From Daphnia carinata (lineage: Eukaryota > Arthropoda > Branchiopoda > Diplostraca > Daphniidae), in the NCBI RefSeq assembly GCF_022539665.2, contig NC_081332.1:2129773-2193772 (forward strand): a stretch of DNA of 64,000 bases, read 5' to 3'. Of the stretch, positions 22,601 through 37,600 are shown piece by piece. Position numbers and translations under genes: made by a program. Under the pieces are notes generated by a model. The model was given only the letters and a program-made list of their open reading frames with translations, did no database searches and had not been told where the DNA came from. How positions within the stretch are numbered: position 1 is the first letter of the stretch; the number at the start of each line of letters is the position of its first letter.

Positions 22601-25600
22601 AACACAACCCGTTTTATTTTATTTTTTTTTTTCCCGTTCATTTGTCCACCTTGATTTTGATTTTTTTTTTCTTTCATTTGCCCTAATGCGGTTGCGGCAA
22701 TCACCTGCATTTTTCGTGGGGGGGAGAGTTCTAGAATGTACATGTAGTTTTAAAATATTCACTTCGCCCTGGCCATCAGCAATGATTGGCCAACACGAAT
22801 AAGATATGTGAATTGGCCTTAAATAAAACATCTAATAAAAAAAAAAAAACCTTTGGCGGACACGTAACATTGCCAGCAGGTACGTTAATCACACGCGCAT
22901 GTTTTGCTTTTACCAGAAGTAGGCCTTTGCTTGCCTGAAAGCAGTGAAAGTCGATACACACACCTGCCCCCCCCCTCCCCAAACAACAAAAAAAAAAAAA
23001 ACCTACGTTGGCACTGGTCTCAGAGATGTGTGTGTGTGTGTACACACATCTACTCTACATGTATAAATGATGATATAAATACACCACAGCTGGTTGCATA
23101 TGTGCCGCATTCATGACCCGCGGAATTATTTAACGAAACACGGACCACATAATGTATAGAAAAAAAAAAAAATGCTTGTTTTCATCATGTCCAATCCGGA
23201 ACGGTGGTTTTTGAGAATGGTCAAGACACAAGGTTGATTGTGTTGATACATCCATCGGGCTATATATACGTGCAACATCGAAGACCTTGTAAATCAAATA
23301 AAAATAAAACTATATTGAAAAATAGTATATATAAATAAGAGGGAAAGTGAGCCTTTCTGTGTAGAACCTTCTATTTTCATTTCTTTTCTATTATTTTAAG
23401 TTTTTTTTTTTTTTTTTTAGAAATTAAATAGACGAGACGGGGGGATACTTACGAATGCCGACCACGACTTGTTATTTAGCCTGTTGACCATGGCTGCATT
23501 TTTTTTGGGAAAAGGCGATGAATTTCTCCGAGCGTCGAGAGCCTATGGACTGGCGCAATTCGAGAATGCCATAACGGGCGCACCGCATCGTTACACGGGC
23601 CTCTGCTTCTTATAACCCGTTAGTTTGCATGTCTGCCTTGTTTTTTTTTTTTTGTTTTTTTTCTTTTAAGTGTGCGCATCTCTTTTAGCTGCACAGCCAC
23701 CGTCCCGTAGCGATATAAAAAATGGATGCGAAAAAGAGAAACACAGGGAGAGAGAGAGAGAGAGTTGAAGTTAAACTGACAATGCAACCTTGGCTATATA
23801 TTCGTAGATGATACAGATACAATTCATGTTAAGACATATAGTGGATGTGGGCTAGTATAGATCCAAGATAGCCTATACACAGAAGAGAGTGCTTTTTACT
23901 CAATTATTATTATTTATATATGCTGTATATATTATGTTTTAACTTATGACAAGTGCCATCATCTTTTGCGGGGCGAAAAAGCAAGGGGAGGTCATGGCAA
24001 TAATAAACGTGAGGTGTCAATAAGAATACATGGGAAAGATTGTACAACAAAAGAAAAGGTGGAAAAGAAAAGAGGGAAATACAAAAGAAAGAAAAAAAAT
24101 AAAATAAAATAACACAGCTACTTAGCATATAACATCACACGTGAAATGTTTCTCTTTAAACCGGACCTTGCAGTTCACATCGTTTTTAGCTATTCGTCTT
24201 CTTCTTGTTCTTCTCTTCTTTCTTCTTATCGCATGAAAATTGGCGAGAATTTTTCAACAAGAAATGGCGTCATTCGTCCTTCTGCGCAAATAAAAAGAGC
24301 CTTCATTTTTCGTTTTTTTCAAAAAAAAAAAAAAAGGGAAAACGTTTATCGTCTGTGATTTGCGCGGCTTCACTTGGCGTTTGTTATATCGCATTGTTAT
24401 ATCGTCCTTAGTTTCGTTCCCGAAGCGGAACCATTCTTCCCCAACATTCTTCTTTTTTTTTTTTTTTTTTTTATTTTATCGAACTTAAAATTTCCCAATT
24501 TAATAATTATTTTAATTTCTACCTTCTCGTAAAGTTTCGCTTAATAAAAGGCGCATTTTTTTTTTTTTTTTTTTTTTCAAAAATAAAACGCGTTCAAAGA
24601 ATCCCGCCGACCGCACATTTGGACTGTTGCAAAAGAAGAACCTTGTCACAAACAAACGCATGTTTCTACTTATCTCCTCCCATCATTCCGTAATAATGAA
24701 AACAGTAGCCCAATTTACATTTTTTCTTGAAAAATTAATGGGATGCGACGCTCTTAAAAAAAAACAAAAAAAAAAAACAAACAAAATGATTGCTGCGCTT
24801 AAATAGCGAGAGCTATAGACAAACTCTAGGACTAGAGTCGATTAACCTTCGTCCGTGAGAGCTGAAAGAAATGACGTCACACAAATTCTGCCACGCTTAT
24901 TTGGGTTTGCGTGTATAGACAAAAGTGACTTTGACCGAAAAAAACAAAAACAAAAGACAAACTCTAATTTTGTATCGCATAAGTTACAATAGGTGAGACC
25001 TTGCGTTTTCTTTGGAGACCAAACCAATTTTGCGCGGAGAAAACCGAATATCAGGTAGCACTGCGTCCACTAAACTAAAACACGACGACTTTCTAAAATG
25101 CATAACTCTCTGTTTTTGCATGCCGAGATCGTATACGTACGTACGCAGAAATCACTGTCCCGATATGGGCACATGTACGACGGCCGGGAGTAGGTCAGCT
25201 TTTTCGTCACCCGCTTTATTTGTCCTTTTTTATTTATTTTATTTTTTTTTTTTTTTACATAACTCTCTCTCCCCTAGACCGCATATTATTCAAGGCTCTT
25301 TGGAAACACGGCGTGTGTGGACTACTATTTGAATGAACGGTGAGTTGACATTCGGCAGCTCGGAATGAAGAGCAAGTCACGAAGAAATGATGACAATCGA
25401 AATCAAGAGAGGAGTGGGGAGAGCTTTGTGCGATGCTAATCCATCTTTGCACACATTTTTGAAGAGGAGGGAAGAAGAAGAACGGCCCTTCTTACACGTC
25501 ACGTCAAAAGGAAAAAGTGAAACGCGCAAGAGCGTGAACTGCTGTCATCTGTAGACACGCCGTCAACAGCCGCTTCCTCACACGCCCCTCCTTCATTCAC

Positions 25601-28600
25601 GGAATCACAATGTTCACAATGTGTCATTACCGTTTTTAAAGCAAAAACAATTTGTATAAATGAAAAAAAAAAAAGAAAAATCATAAAAGAAATCAAATGT
25701 ATAATTTAAAATTTGTTTTTTTTTTAGCGGAAACTATAAATCGATGTGCCAGAATCCGTACGGAACTCACGTGGTCGTTCCGATCTAACGGTGTTCTTCG
25801 CATGTTACGGATAAAAAAAAAAAATAATCCCGGAAGATGTAATATGTCTATCCATTGGACCTCAATCGCAACGAGTCCGCAATTGGGGACGCGAAAAGGA
25901 CCGCGGGAGTTTTCGATGGCCCGCAATCCAACAGCTGCGTCGGTGCAGAAACAACAACAACAACAGCAACAACCAAAAAAAAAAAAAATCGCCAATAATT
26001 TTTATTTATTTATTTTTTTTTTTTTAATTAATAAAATACGGGATCTGTTTTTTTTTTTACATCGATGAACCGTGAGAAAGGGATTACACCGCGACGTAAA
26101 TTACACACACACAGAGAACCGGCGTGAGTTCCATTGCGTTATATATTAGCCTCGTTCTCTTTGCATTAAACTCTTCCCATCAGTTCCGAAACGTGTAGCC
26201 ACTCCTTAAAGAAAGAAAAAAAAAAAAAAATGTTATGGACAGACGGGAATTTAAAACAAAAAAAAACCACACCGGAAAACATAAATCCATTCACGAATTA
26301 TATATATATTTTTTTTTTATCTCTCGTTTGTTTTCGTTTTATTCGACGTGGGCTATGACGTTTGTCACATTGCGGCTCTTCTCGGCATTCGGACTTTGCG
26401 TTCCAGTACACATCGGGATGAAAGTAGTACGAATAAAAAATAAAAAAAAAACTTTCGGACAGCGAACATCAGTTTTTGGACGGGGGGGGGGGGGTTCCGC
26501 TCGCTAAAGTTGACAAGCCATTTCGTGATTTTCACTGAGGACTTTCCCTGTTTGACAGAGTGCCACAGGAGAAAGAAAGAGAAAACCCCCCCAAAAAAAA
26601 AGAGAAACAACGGGTATCTCGTTGAAATTTCATTCCGACATGTCAACAAACGCAAGACTGAATTCATTTAAATAACGTGCTGACATTTTAAAAAGAAAAT
26701 TCCGAAATAAAAAAAAAATGATGCTAAATAATTAGGTGAACTAGAAATCTGTTGGGTTTTTTTTTCAAATCCCCTATTTCACACTGTCGTGTGATTGGCG
26801 AAATGCGGGATGAGAACGAGCGTGTAAAATATCCCGCATTTCTACATAATCTGAAAAAATTACGAAATTCGGGACATTTCACGGCCAACAGTGTCACGTC
26901 CGCTTTTTTTTTTTTCCCCAACTAACTGTGCATTTTTCATTCTTAAATGCAATAGGAAAAAAAAAATGGATACAACAACATGAAAATGAACCGTTGCCCC
27001 GATCCAACAAACTCACGAGCCGTTTCTTTTCAAATCGTACGGTCGGCCGATTAGGTCAAACAATAAGTCCATCGCGTACTTATTTATTTATTTTTTGAAC
27101 GTACCTTAATTTGATGACAGCGCTTTTGGCTTGAAGTCTCACGTTATTCAACGTTATCTTCAATCGTCCATTTTTTTTTTTTTTTTTGGTTCGGGAAGTT
27201 TGACCAGATCGAAATATAGGAGTGTTATTTTGTTACGGTACACATATACCATCATGGCGGGACTAAAAACTTTCACGACAAATCAGATCGTGAGAAAAAT
27301 GTTCATCCCCACGTTGAAATGAACAAAAGAAAAACGTATTGTAAACAGAACGATGAAAAAGAAAAACGTTTTTTTTTTTTTTTTTTTTTTTTGATTTCGA
27401 TTCTTGATATGTTACATACTGTCGCATTTCGTGATCGTTGGTCGGTGGCGGCTGGTCAAATGGTTTACTTACTTGACCAACCGCTAAACGATCGCCTTTT
27501 TTCTTCTGAAATATTTTGAATTGAAAACTTTTTTTGAATTCTTTTAAAAGATAAAAGAAGGGAGAGTTTACCACCGTCATGATGTGATCGCATTGAAATG
27601 ATTCAGTGTGTCCTACTTTATGAATAAATGCCAGAGAGGGAACCGTGTACGCAAATGACTTGTAAAGATCCAAAATGGCCGCTGTTCAGTTTCTGTTTTT
27701 GTAAGATCGGCTCATTGGTTAAGTGGTTCGACGTTCCTGGAACAGTTACCCGTATGGATCGCAAACTGTCTATTTTAATTTTTCACGCCCTTATTATTTA
27801 TTTTATTCTCCTAAAAAAAACAAAAACTGTGTTACCATTTTGAAAAACCATCGTCGCAGCCTCAATTCCCTTAGGGTGCTATCCGAAAATGAATTACCAT
27901 ATCTTAAAACAGCTTTCTCTCTTCCTCCATGTTTTTTGTTCGTCGCCTTTAGAACAGTTCCAAACACATGAGCCATTTTTATCGCGAGTCAAATGAATAT
28001 CACTGAACATTTGCCCTTTCTACATCTAGCGATTTGACCAGAACTCGTATCATCTCGATACGTGATGAAAGAAGAGCGACTGAAAGGGGGGGGGGGGGGC
28101 AATGGCCACGTTATTGACCCATGTCCCTTCTTCTTCTTCTTCTTCTTTTGGAAAAAAACATGGTAATTATCGACCAGTTTGTTTGATAGTGCATAGAAAC
28201 GGTTGCCAAGTCATCAAGCCATTTGTTTGTTTGGACTTACATAGACGATATATAACGTCGCTGCAGAGCATTGGGCTCGTTCAACTTCTGAAGCAACGCT
28301 CTCAAACTTCTCTCGCTGCATAAATTTGCTTTTTATTAAGGCAAACAGAAAGCAATGGCCACGAACAAGTTCAAACGAAGTAGTTTTTAAAATGAAAAAT
28401 TGCATTCGATAAAGAAAATCAAATGGACGAACCAGCGAACATTGTCGTCGTTTGTTCTATGCTAATTCCCCAATTTTAATTTTTTTTTTTTTTTTGTGAC
28501 GTTTTTCCAAGCGGGAAATCACAGGTATTTAAATTTTAATCCTTTTTTGTTTTGTTTTGTTATTCTTGTTGTTACAAAGCAGCTCTATATGAAGTCGCCA

Positions 28601-29917
28601 GCAATGCACCGAGATACGAAATCTACCTGGTGATTCCCGGTTTTGCCAAATGTTCAGTGACACGTGACACGCGTTGCAGCTCATAGATGGTCTTCCTTTA
28701 AAAAAAAAAAAAAAAAAAAAAAATTACGGAAAAAAAATATACATATAATTTAAAGTTTGACTATATTGGGATTTGAACATGCAGAAACGCTGAGGAGGTG
28801 GGCGCCCTTGAAGGTATTCAAACAGCCTTGGGGCAGTTGGGAACTCTCTGGCTATTACGAAGAGGAGAAGAAGAGGCCAAGCCAAAGATATCTCTCTTTA
28901 AAGCCCTGCGGCTGGAGACCTGCGAGAGTGCGAGTACGGACGAACCGAGGTGAAACTCGCGAGGAATAAGGGGGGAGCGCCCAATGATGAAGACGACACT
29001 TTCTTTTATACTAGAAAAAAAAAAAAATAATAAAACAAATTTTAAATGAATATTTAAAAAAATAAAAAAAAATAAAAAATAGAACTGGCAATAGCGTACC
29101 GTGACACGTGGAAATATTGAAGAACACAACACAATAGCTTTAGAAATACGTGGGAATTCTAACGGTAGGATTCAATTGAAAATAATTTGCATATTATTCA
29201 GTATACTTAATAAATGAAATATTTTGTTGATTCATTCTGAAAGCCGGATGGAACGCGAAACGAACAAGAACTGGGCTGAGAATATCCATCGCCAAAAGTT
29301 CCTTTTTTTTTGGCTGGTTTGGGGTGATGGGGAATGAATAACATTTAAACCCCCCCCCCCCCCCCAAAAAAAAAAAAAAAAAAGGAGAGGGAAAGAGAGA
29401 AGAGAAGAAAAGTACAGAAAAAAAAAGGGGGCGGCGTTATGAAATGGTGAGGGCCGTTCGAAGAGTCCAAAAGTCCGTTGTTCAACTCGGCTAGAAAACC
29501 AGTTGCAGTCGGAGCACCGTCCTCGCCAGTCACGCCTGCTTTTCGTATCCTCTTCCCTTCTCACACCAACGGCCTGCCCGCGCATTGTTCAAACATTGTT
29601 TTTATCGTCCTGCAAAAAAAAAAAAAATTATAAATTTCCAGATAGTTTTATTCATCAAAAGACCCTGGTTAAGTGCTGTGGACATTGGAAAGAAAACCAA
29701 AAGTGAAACGATAACGACATTCCAACCTCTTGTTCATTTCGTTTTTGTATTTTGTGTGTTTTTTTTTGTTTGTTTTTTTTTTTTGTTTTTTCTTGTTTCG
29801 ATCAAAACACAAATTGAAAATTGGAGTTCATTAGTGACATGGTGTTTGTTTGGACTTGACGCATCGCCGATAGATTTAGATACATCCCATCCGGTCTGAA
29901 AGCATCCAACAACAACG
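19615..29917. other. Long non-coding stretch rich in homopolymers
   Basis: About 10 kb with A or T runs of 10-20 bases every few hundred bases and short GA, GT and CTT microsatellites (for example GA at 23747-23764 and CTT at 28127-28150). No frame here reads as conserved protein. Most long frames are poly-Phe or poly-Lys shadows of the runs. It may hold the promoter and 5' untranslated exons of the glycosyltransferase gene to the right. Confidence 0.5.
29350..29383. repeat. C16-A18 compound homopolymer
   Basis: A run of 16 C directly followed by 18 A. Confidence 0.9.
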
Positions 29918-31513
29918 ATGGCCGAAGGTAAATCATTTCCTATTTTTAGTTTCTTTATTCTCGAGGTTTTTAAATTGACGTCCTAGTTTTGTGATGTGTT
30001 GCACAATATTTTGAAAGACATCGATTCGCGAACTGCGTTCCAGTTCGTCTAGTTAGTGTCATTTCGCGCACAGATGGTCGGTATGGCTGGAACGTCATAG
30101 AACTCGCACATTCAACATTCTGTGAAAATAATAAGATACGCATCCGGTCAGTGGCATCCACAATTCGGACACAAAACACACGTGACATCGAACCATGGCA
30201 ACACCCTTTTTCATTTCGAATAGACACAAAAAGATGAGTGTGTGTGTGTGTGTGTGTGTGTGTCCACTTGACGTGGAAACTCACGCCCCATCGTCAAAGG
30301 CACGCCACCGACAATTCCACATCCGACTTCGTTTCACGTAATTTCATTTTTTTTTTTTTTTCACAAATAAAACAATAAAAAAAAAATGTTTGATTTAATG
30401 ATCAACAAAATACAATTATTTTATTTTATTTTATTTTTTGGAGTGAGAGAGAAAGAGAGAGAGAGACCACCCTTTTCGAATTGAGTTCGGCAAATGAGGA
30501 AGGTCTCGTTTGGCAACGACCACCAACATCATAACGTATAGAGACAGACTACATTTCTAATTGAAAAATAGAGGGAAAAACAAAACCCAAAAAAAAACAA
30601 AAAAACAAAATAAAAGCTTTTGCTCCCTTTTTTTTTTATTTATTAGAAATTGATTGTTATTTTAATGCTGCATCGTTTTAATGATCACGGGCCGCACGGT
30701 GCACGGGAACGTCCAGTACAGAAATGCTGAACATCTGGCGCTCGTCTTTTTGGCTGAGACTTGCACGGGTGGCCCTTTTTGTATTTTTTATTTTTATTAT
30801 TATTATTATTTTTTTTTTTTTTTTTTTGCCTCTAACGGGCTGTCCATGTGCTCGATCCAAAAATCAGTCGAGTGCATATTTATTTGTATTTTTTTTTTTT
30901 TTTTACCATATAGAACAGAGGAAAAGAGAGTGACGCAATCCACGTTCACTTGATTCCACATGTTCACGCGTTGTTTTCGCTCATTTCGAGGCATCTGCCG
31001 TGGGCGAACGATATCGGCTGTAGAACGCCGATTGAGGTCGTCTCTATATACCCTCCACCACGCATGTAATTCTCTTTATTTTTATTTTTTTTTTTTATTG
31101 GATCACGGTTTCTTGGAGACGGCATTCGAAAATTAGTGAACACGAACGAGGAAATAACAATAATGTCCCCACTCCCCCGTAAAAAAAAAAAAATATGGCG
31201 TGTCCGAAAAAAAAAAAAAAAGGGACCACAAGAAATCTATCGACTTTGCTGGAATATTGGGCGTTTCAAAAAATAATAATAAAAATCGAGATGTACTCAC
31301 GCGAGCATCATAATAAAAAAAAAAAAAATCGTTACGACACTTTGATTGTACGCGGACGTTCTTTCTTCCGCTTTAAAAAAAAAAAAAAGGGGAAGGAAGG
31401 AGAATCGGATGTGTCACTGATCCCTTTTTCTTTTCCGAATGATAAAGCAAAAAAAAAAAAAAAAAAAAAAAAAATAGTCAAGTCATCGGCAATGAGCTCA
31501 TCTTTATTGTGTC

Positions 31514-31544
<31 letters not shown>

Positions 31545-33481
31545 CGTGCGGGACTCAATGACTTTTGCGTTCCAGTCCAGGCTGCCCCGTTCTTTTTTTT
31601 TTTTTTTTCTTCCCAGGGACTGTGTGCCATTCTTACATTATTAAATATTTCGAGATGTTCTCTTCCTCATCCCGCATGCGAAAAAAAAAAAAAAATTCTT
31701 TTGGAGGTTTGCACATTTTTTTTTTTTTTTTTTTTTTTTTTTTCAATTTCTTCAGGTCGGTCTTCTTTTGTTTCTGGTTTTTTTTTTTTTTTTTGGGCTG
31801 ATGGTAACTGGGAAAGTAATAAGCGACGCCGGGTTGGCACGGCGACGGGGTGAACATCCTGAGTAGACCTTCGCCGTCGCTCTTTGCGCCTCCAGGTATA
31901 GACGATGATATTACCAAAAAAAAAAATAATAATAAATAAATGGTCTAGTCGTGTACACTTCATTTTTTTTTTTTTTTTTTTTTTTGCCTCACCTCTCCAT
32001 TTCTTTTATTTATTTTCTCCAATATTTACGAATTTCCTGTGTGTTCGTGAATCTTTCTCCACCCCCCTTGTTTTTTTTTGGGTTTTTTTTTTTTCTTTTT
32101 TTATTTTACCATTTTTCGTTATTTTCTTCTGCTTTTTCAAGGACGCAAATGAACTGTCACATCCGGTGCAATCACTGCCGGTCTTTTCGGCGACATCCTT
32201 CTCTAATGCGCAAAGGCCATCCATTTTTCTTTCTTTTTTTTTTTTTTTTTTTTCTAATCATTTCTTTTCTATCCGAAAATTCCCGTTAGGGACATTTTAC
32301 GTCACGCATACGTATGTTATCGATATGCAAAAACGTTTTTCTGGTCCCCCCCCCCCCCCCCCCAAAAAAAAAAAAACAATTGCCGTTTCTCTCCGTTCCT
32401 AACTAAAAAAAAAAAAAGAAAAAAAAAAGGCCCCCTCTGGTCAAATAGATTCATTTTTTTGTTTTTCTCTTGCATTTTTAATTCATTCCGAACGATCGTT
32501 TTTGTTTTGTTTTGTTTTGTCTAGTCACAACGTAAAAGAACGAAACATTAAGAATTTAAACAAGAAAAAAAAGCGGGGTGGGGCAAATCAGCGCGTGATG
32601 CTGTAAACGCAGATCATTTTCGGAATGTTCTCTCTGTGTGTCTCTTTTGTATTAAAAAAAAAAGATTTCGAATTTTTCTAGGTCGTAAGTTTCTTTCGCG
32701 CGTCCCACCTTTTTTTTTTTTTTTTCTTCTTCTTCGGTTGCGTGAATTGATGCCGTGAGGAAATCGGGCGAGAAATTTTTCGTTAGAAAAAAAAAAAAAG
32801 AAAGAAAGAAAGAATACGGTCCCGTTGGGTTGGTACGGCGAGGTACGGCCGCGAGTCCGGCTGCCGCCATCTTTGCGGTTGCGTGAGCGGCGGACGATTC
32901 GGACCTTTTCTCTCTTTTTTTTTTTTTTTTTTAAAAAAGAGCCTTTCTTTTTTATATCAACAACTCCGGTTGTTATTCAACAGCCAACAACAGCAACTGA
33001 GAAAAAAAAAAAAAAATAAAATAATGGCCGTCATTCCGCGCACTGGTTATTTTTTATTTTTTTCTGCAAAGATTTTTCTATTTTATTTTGATAAGAAAAA
33101 AAAAAAAATAATAATAATAATAAATAAATAAAATTTTTGACTTGTCCTTGTTTACCTCGAGGCAGCGGCGCCCGTAATGGCGTGGTGAACGCTCGAGGGG
33201 GCGGACGGAACACGTCAAGTTATTGAAATCTGTTGGATGACCGCTGTCATTTGTTTCATTTTTTTTTTTTTTTGTATTTTTTTTTTTTTTTTATGGACTC
33301 CATTTCACACGCCAACCGGTTCCTCTTTTGTTTTTTTTTGTTTTTTCCTTGGTCAACATCACCAAGAACCCCCCCCCCCCCCCCAAAAAAAAAAATAAAA
33401 TAAAAAAAAATATCACTTTTTGAATGGAGATGATGGGCCCAATTTATTCAACAAAAAAAACCCATCGCCATTTCCAAACGA

Positions 33482-33512
<31 letters not shown>

Positions 33513-34559
33513 CGGTTCATTGTCCTCGGCTGATCGACCTGTTTCAACGGTGCACCATTTGCACCGGCCATCGTGTGCAGCAATTGAAACTCACGCGTCA
33601 CATTTACATTTTTTTTTTTTTAGACGCTAGCTCTGCACAGTGCAATGTCAAGGTTTTTTCTTCGCCTTCTAGTATAGTTTTGTTTCTTCTTTTTTAGCTT
33701 CGGCTCCCGACCGTGTCGTTTTTGTCTTTCGACAACATTTCGTCTTTCACAACGTCCATCGAGCGTTTGAAAAAAAAATCTTCGGGGGTTTGATTTTTTT
33801 TTTTTTTGTGTCTGTTTTTCATCGTCGAAATGAAACAAACAAACAAACAAAAAAAAACTTCTTCTGCGAACTCGAAAATTGCATTGATAATCAAAAACAT
33901 TTAACCAAGTTTTTCGTTCATTAAAAAGGGTTCCCCTCTTGTGTTGTGTGCCATTGTTCTCTTGAAGAACTTGAGAGCAAGGCCGCGTGATTCACCCCGT
34001 GCAATACATATATATACAGCGTCCCTTTGTCTTATTTTGTGCCGTTGCGTCTCTTTGGTACATGCAACGAACGATTGTTACAACAGATGATGCAATTTTT
34101 CTTCAATGTCTCCCTTTTGAATTGCGTTCAATGTCGATCGTCTTTAACAGTGTCAGCTGTTAAAAAGCTGGTAAAAAAGGAACGACCTAAAAGCCCAAAG
34201 AGAGCAAACAAACACAACTCGTAGATGTAAATGAGATTTGGATTCGATTCAAAAATTAAAAAAAAAAAAAACAACAGAAAGCCCCAACTCGTTTTTTCTC
34301 TTTGCATCTCTTCGTTTCTCCAACATGAAAAAAAAAACAAAAACAAAATGTTGGCATGTTTGGTTGGTGATTTTGGGTCCTTTCCTTATTCAGGTCGGGT
34401 TGCCGGGGCGTTTTTTTTTTTTTTTTTTTTTCTTCTTCTTCTTCTTTCTATCTGGGGTAGAGGTGGTAAGGTAGCTCATACGAAAGAGAACAAAGGGGGG
34501 TCTGCTTTCTCCAAACTTTCTCCACATCCTACCCCAAGTCGTTTTAAGATTTTTGAATG

Positions 34560-34605
<46 letters not shown>

Positions 34606-37600
34606 CACTTGATTTTTGGGGGTTTTTTTTCTTGCTTACCACATGAAAAATTGGATCGTTTCAAATGATGATCGCCAAAAACAAAACAAAAAAAGTGGCA
34701 TCCTATTTTTTATTTTTTTTTTTAAAGCCATAAATGTTAATTAGGCCGTTTACAGACGAAGGTGAAATCGTGTTTTTTTTTTAAGGGGGGGGGGGGGGGC
34801 AGTTTGGTGCCAAGTGGAACTTTAAAAAAAAAAAAATGGCGTCTACTAGACGTGTGTGTGGATAGCCTGCAGCCATAAGAACACACATAGCTATTTTAGC
34901 GATATATTTATTTTATTTTATTTTATTTTTTTATTTTTTCCGCTTCGTGATGCCCTCGATGCCACCGGCGTTCGATGCCAAGGTTGACGTCAGATGCCGA
35001 ATCTGGCAAGGTCGTGACGTGGCCATCCCGTATGATTTTCACTTGGCTTTTTTTTTTTTTTTTTTTTTTTTTCGTTCGTTCGTTCGTTACACGCGAACGC
35101 CAAACGCAAATCAGCAAAAAAAAAAATAAATAAAAATAAGAAATAAAAATAAAATAAAATGCTGTGTCGGTGATTTGCATTTGCTCACCAACGTACCTCA
35201 CGTCATCGAAAAATGCGCACCGACGCCTTTGATCGCAAACGTCAACATCTCGAACAAACGGATACGCGCGCATCTCGTTTGCATACGATATGTTGACACG
35301 ACAGTGCGGGGATGGAATCAAACAATGACGAACAATGTAAACTATGATGCGTCGTATTATTATTTATTTATTTTATTTTATTTTTTTTTTTTGGGGGGGG
35401 GGGGGGGGTTTCATTTTGCCTTGGGTTTATGGCTGTTTTTCTTTCTTGAGACTCCCGAGGGGGGGAGAAGCTCGAAGTGCTTTTTGCGTGTGTTATATTA
35501 TTATTATTTGTACTTGTGTTTATTCACCCGGCAGCGGCCCTGACGAATAGTTATGTCCTTGGCCAGCACACGAAATATTCTCACAGCCAAAAGAGAATTT
35601 TTGAATTTCATTTTCGCGTTGTACGGATGTCGTGTGAAAAGAAAACCTGTTTCCGAAAACGAGCTCCCTAATTCTTTTCGTCGCTGAATTTTTGCGTCTT
35701 CAAAATTGAAATCGAGTGAAAAAACAAAAAAACAAAAAAATAAAAATAATAATAATAAAAGAAAAATAGCCGTTTTCTCCTGTCACGTTGCGTGTACGTT
35801 CGCGATAAGCAAGTCAGCACGTATGCAAAAAAAGAGTATCATTACGAAACATCACGATGCACTTAAAAGATTGGCATCGGAAGGGGCTCTTCTTAAGCAA
35901 CGTCCTTCAACTCTTTTATTTCCCAATATACATTTATTTTAAAAATAAAATTATGACATATTCTTAGAGATTCGAGATAAGACCTGTTGCACATCCGCTC
36001 GTTCACACGTTGGCCTCACGCCAACGTTTTTTGAAAAAAAAAACAAAAAACAAAAAACAAAAAAACCAGAACAGAATGAAATTTAAATTTTGGAGAGTTA
36101 ACTCGTTTCATCCCACGTCGTGTCCTCATATAAACTAGTTAAAAATATTCATCCTTTCATTTGAATAAATTAATCACATACTTTTTTGGGGACGTGTAGG
36201 ACAAATCTTTCGCATGTGCCACTGGGCGAGATGGCCGCTGCTGGCCGGCGGCAATCAATTGCGACCACTTCAGCGTTCCGTTTACCTTCTTGTCGTTTGG
36301 ACCTGTCTCTGTTATGGCCTTTTCCAAATCTCCAGCCGCGGGTCGGCAGATCCCACGTCGAGCGGCGCCGGCGCCGGATATGCCGGAGCCGGACCTGTCA
36401 ATTCCCGCCTCCTTCTGCAGAAGGTCACAGAGACGCCGTTGACCTCGACGGCCGCCTCCAGCGGCGTGGCCGTCGGCACGGCCACTCAACCCGCCACCAG
36501 CACCGACCCGGCCGGTGTCAAAATCGATCGGACGAAGCCGGCCGACGACGAGTCCATGGCGCCCTTCATCCAGCAACGTGTTCCCAACGTGCCTTTCGAG
36601 TTCTGGCTGCGGGAAAAGGCAAAAATCTATGGCAAAAACCACACTTGTGCCTTCTATCCCAGCGTCTTTGATATCAAATTCAACAACAAGTGAGTTTCAC
36701 TTCTAAATGCAATCAATCAACCCGTTTTTCTTATTCATTTCGAAATTCAAAAAATTTGCAGTTATTGGCAAATGTTCCGGTCATCAAACGGTACCTTCTA
36801 CTTGTACGGAGCTTATCACGACAACCGGGCGGCCGTCCAGAAACCGACCATTCGCATTCTCGGAATGATCGACCGGATAGAGCCGACAGTCAAAACGCAT
36901 TGTCTCCTATGGTACGACGCGGCCAAGGATCCCATCGTCATGCCCGTCGTCGAGTACAAGTATGTCTGGAATCAGAAATGGGGGAACTACAAACAAGGAC
37001 TTCTCCAGCCCTACCTGATGGCCTGCCATCTGCCGACGGCGGCCGTCCTGGCCAACAAGGGACTGCCGATCGATCGGGTGCCCATCTCCGTCTCGCTGAC
37101 GGAGAAAGGCTGCGAGCCGCCCACCAACAATTTGCGGGTCAACAACAACGTGCCGGCCAAGAAGGGCCGCTTCGCCGTTTGCGTCAAAGGTCTCGACTTT
37201 TTGCGCGAAGACTTGAGCGTCCGTCTCGTTGAATGGATCGAGCTGTTGGGCTTGCTCGGAGCGGACAAAATCTTCCTCTACGAACTTGAAGTTCATCCCA
37301 ACATCTCCAAAGTACTGCGATACTACCAGGAAACGGGCAAAGTGGAACTGACGCCCATCACGTTGCCTGGCGAGCAGCCCAACATCCCGGGATTGCGTCA
37401 CATGTATCTCAAGTCGAAGATCACGAGCAAACGCCAAAACGAGGTGATACCGTACAACGATTGCTTGTACCGCAACCTCTACAGCTATGACTACATCGCT
37501 CTAATGGATACGGACGAGGTCATTTTGCCCAAGAACGTGCAGACTTGGAACGAACTGATCGACATTATAGTGCCGAAATCGCTAACCGTTGCCAACTACA

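Larger units (their letters stand above)
29928..36199 (+). other. Probable first intron of the GT92 gene, homopolymer-rich
   Basis: GT at 29928 and AG at 36198-36199 flank 6.3 kb with no coding signal. A/T runs of 12-28 bases are present about every 100 bases, together with several C-A compound runs. This is the densest homopolymer region of the window. If the upstream exon is wrong, this is simply the intergenic or 5' untranslated region. Confidence 0.45.

Noticed and set aside
31195-32402. Long frames rich in Lys or Phe
   Set aside because: Produced by poly-A and poly-T runs; no conserved residues and no start context.
36186-37437. Alternative frames across the GT92 coding exons
   Set aside because: GC-rich shadows; only one frame matches the family and joins in phase across the intron.
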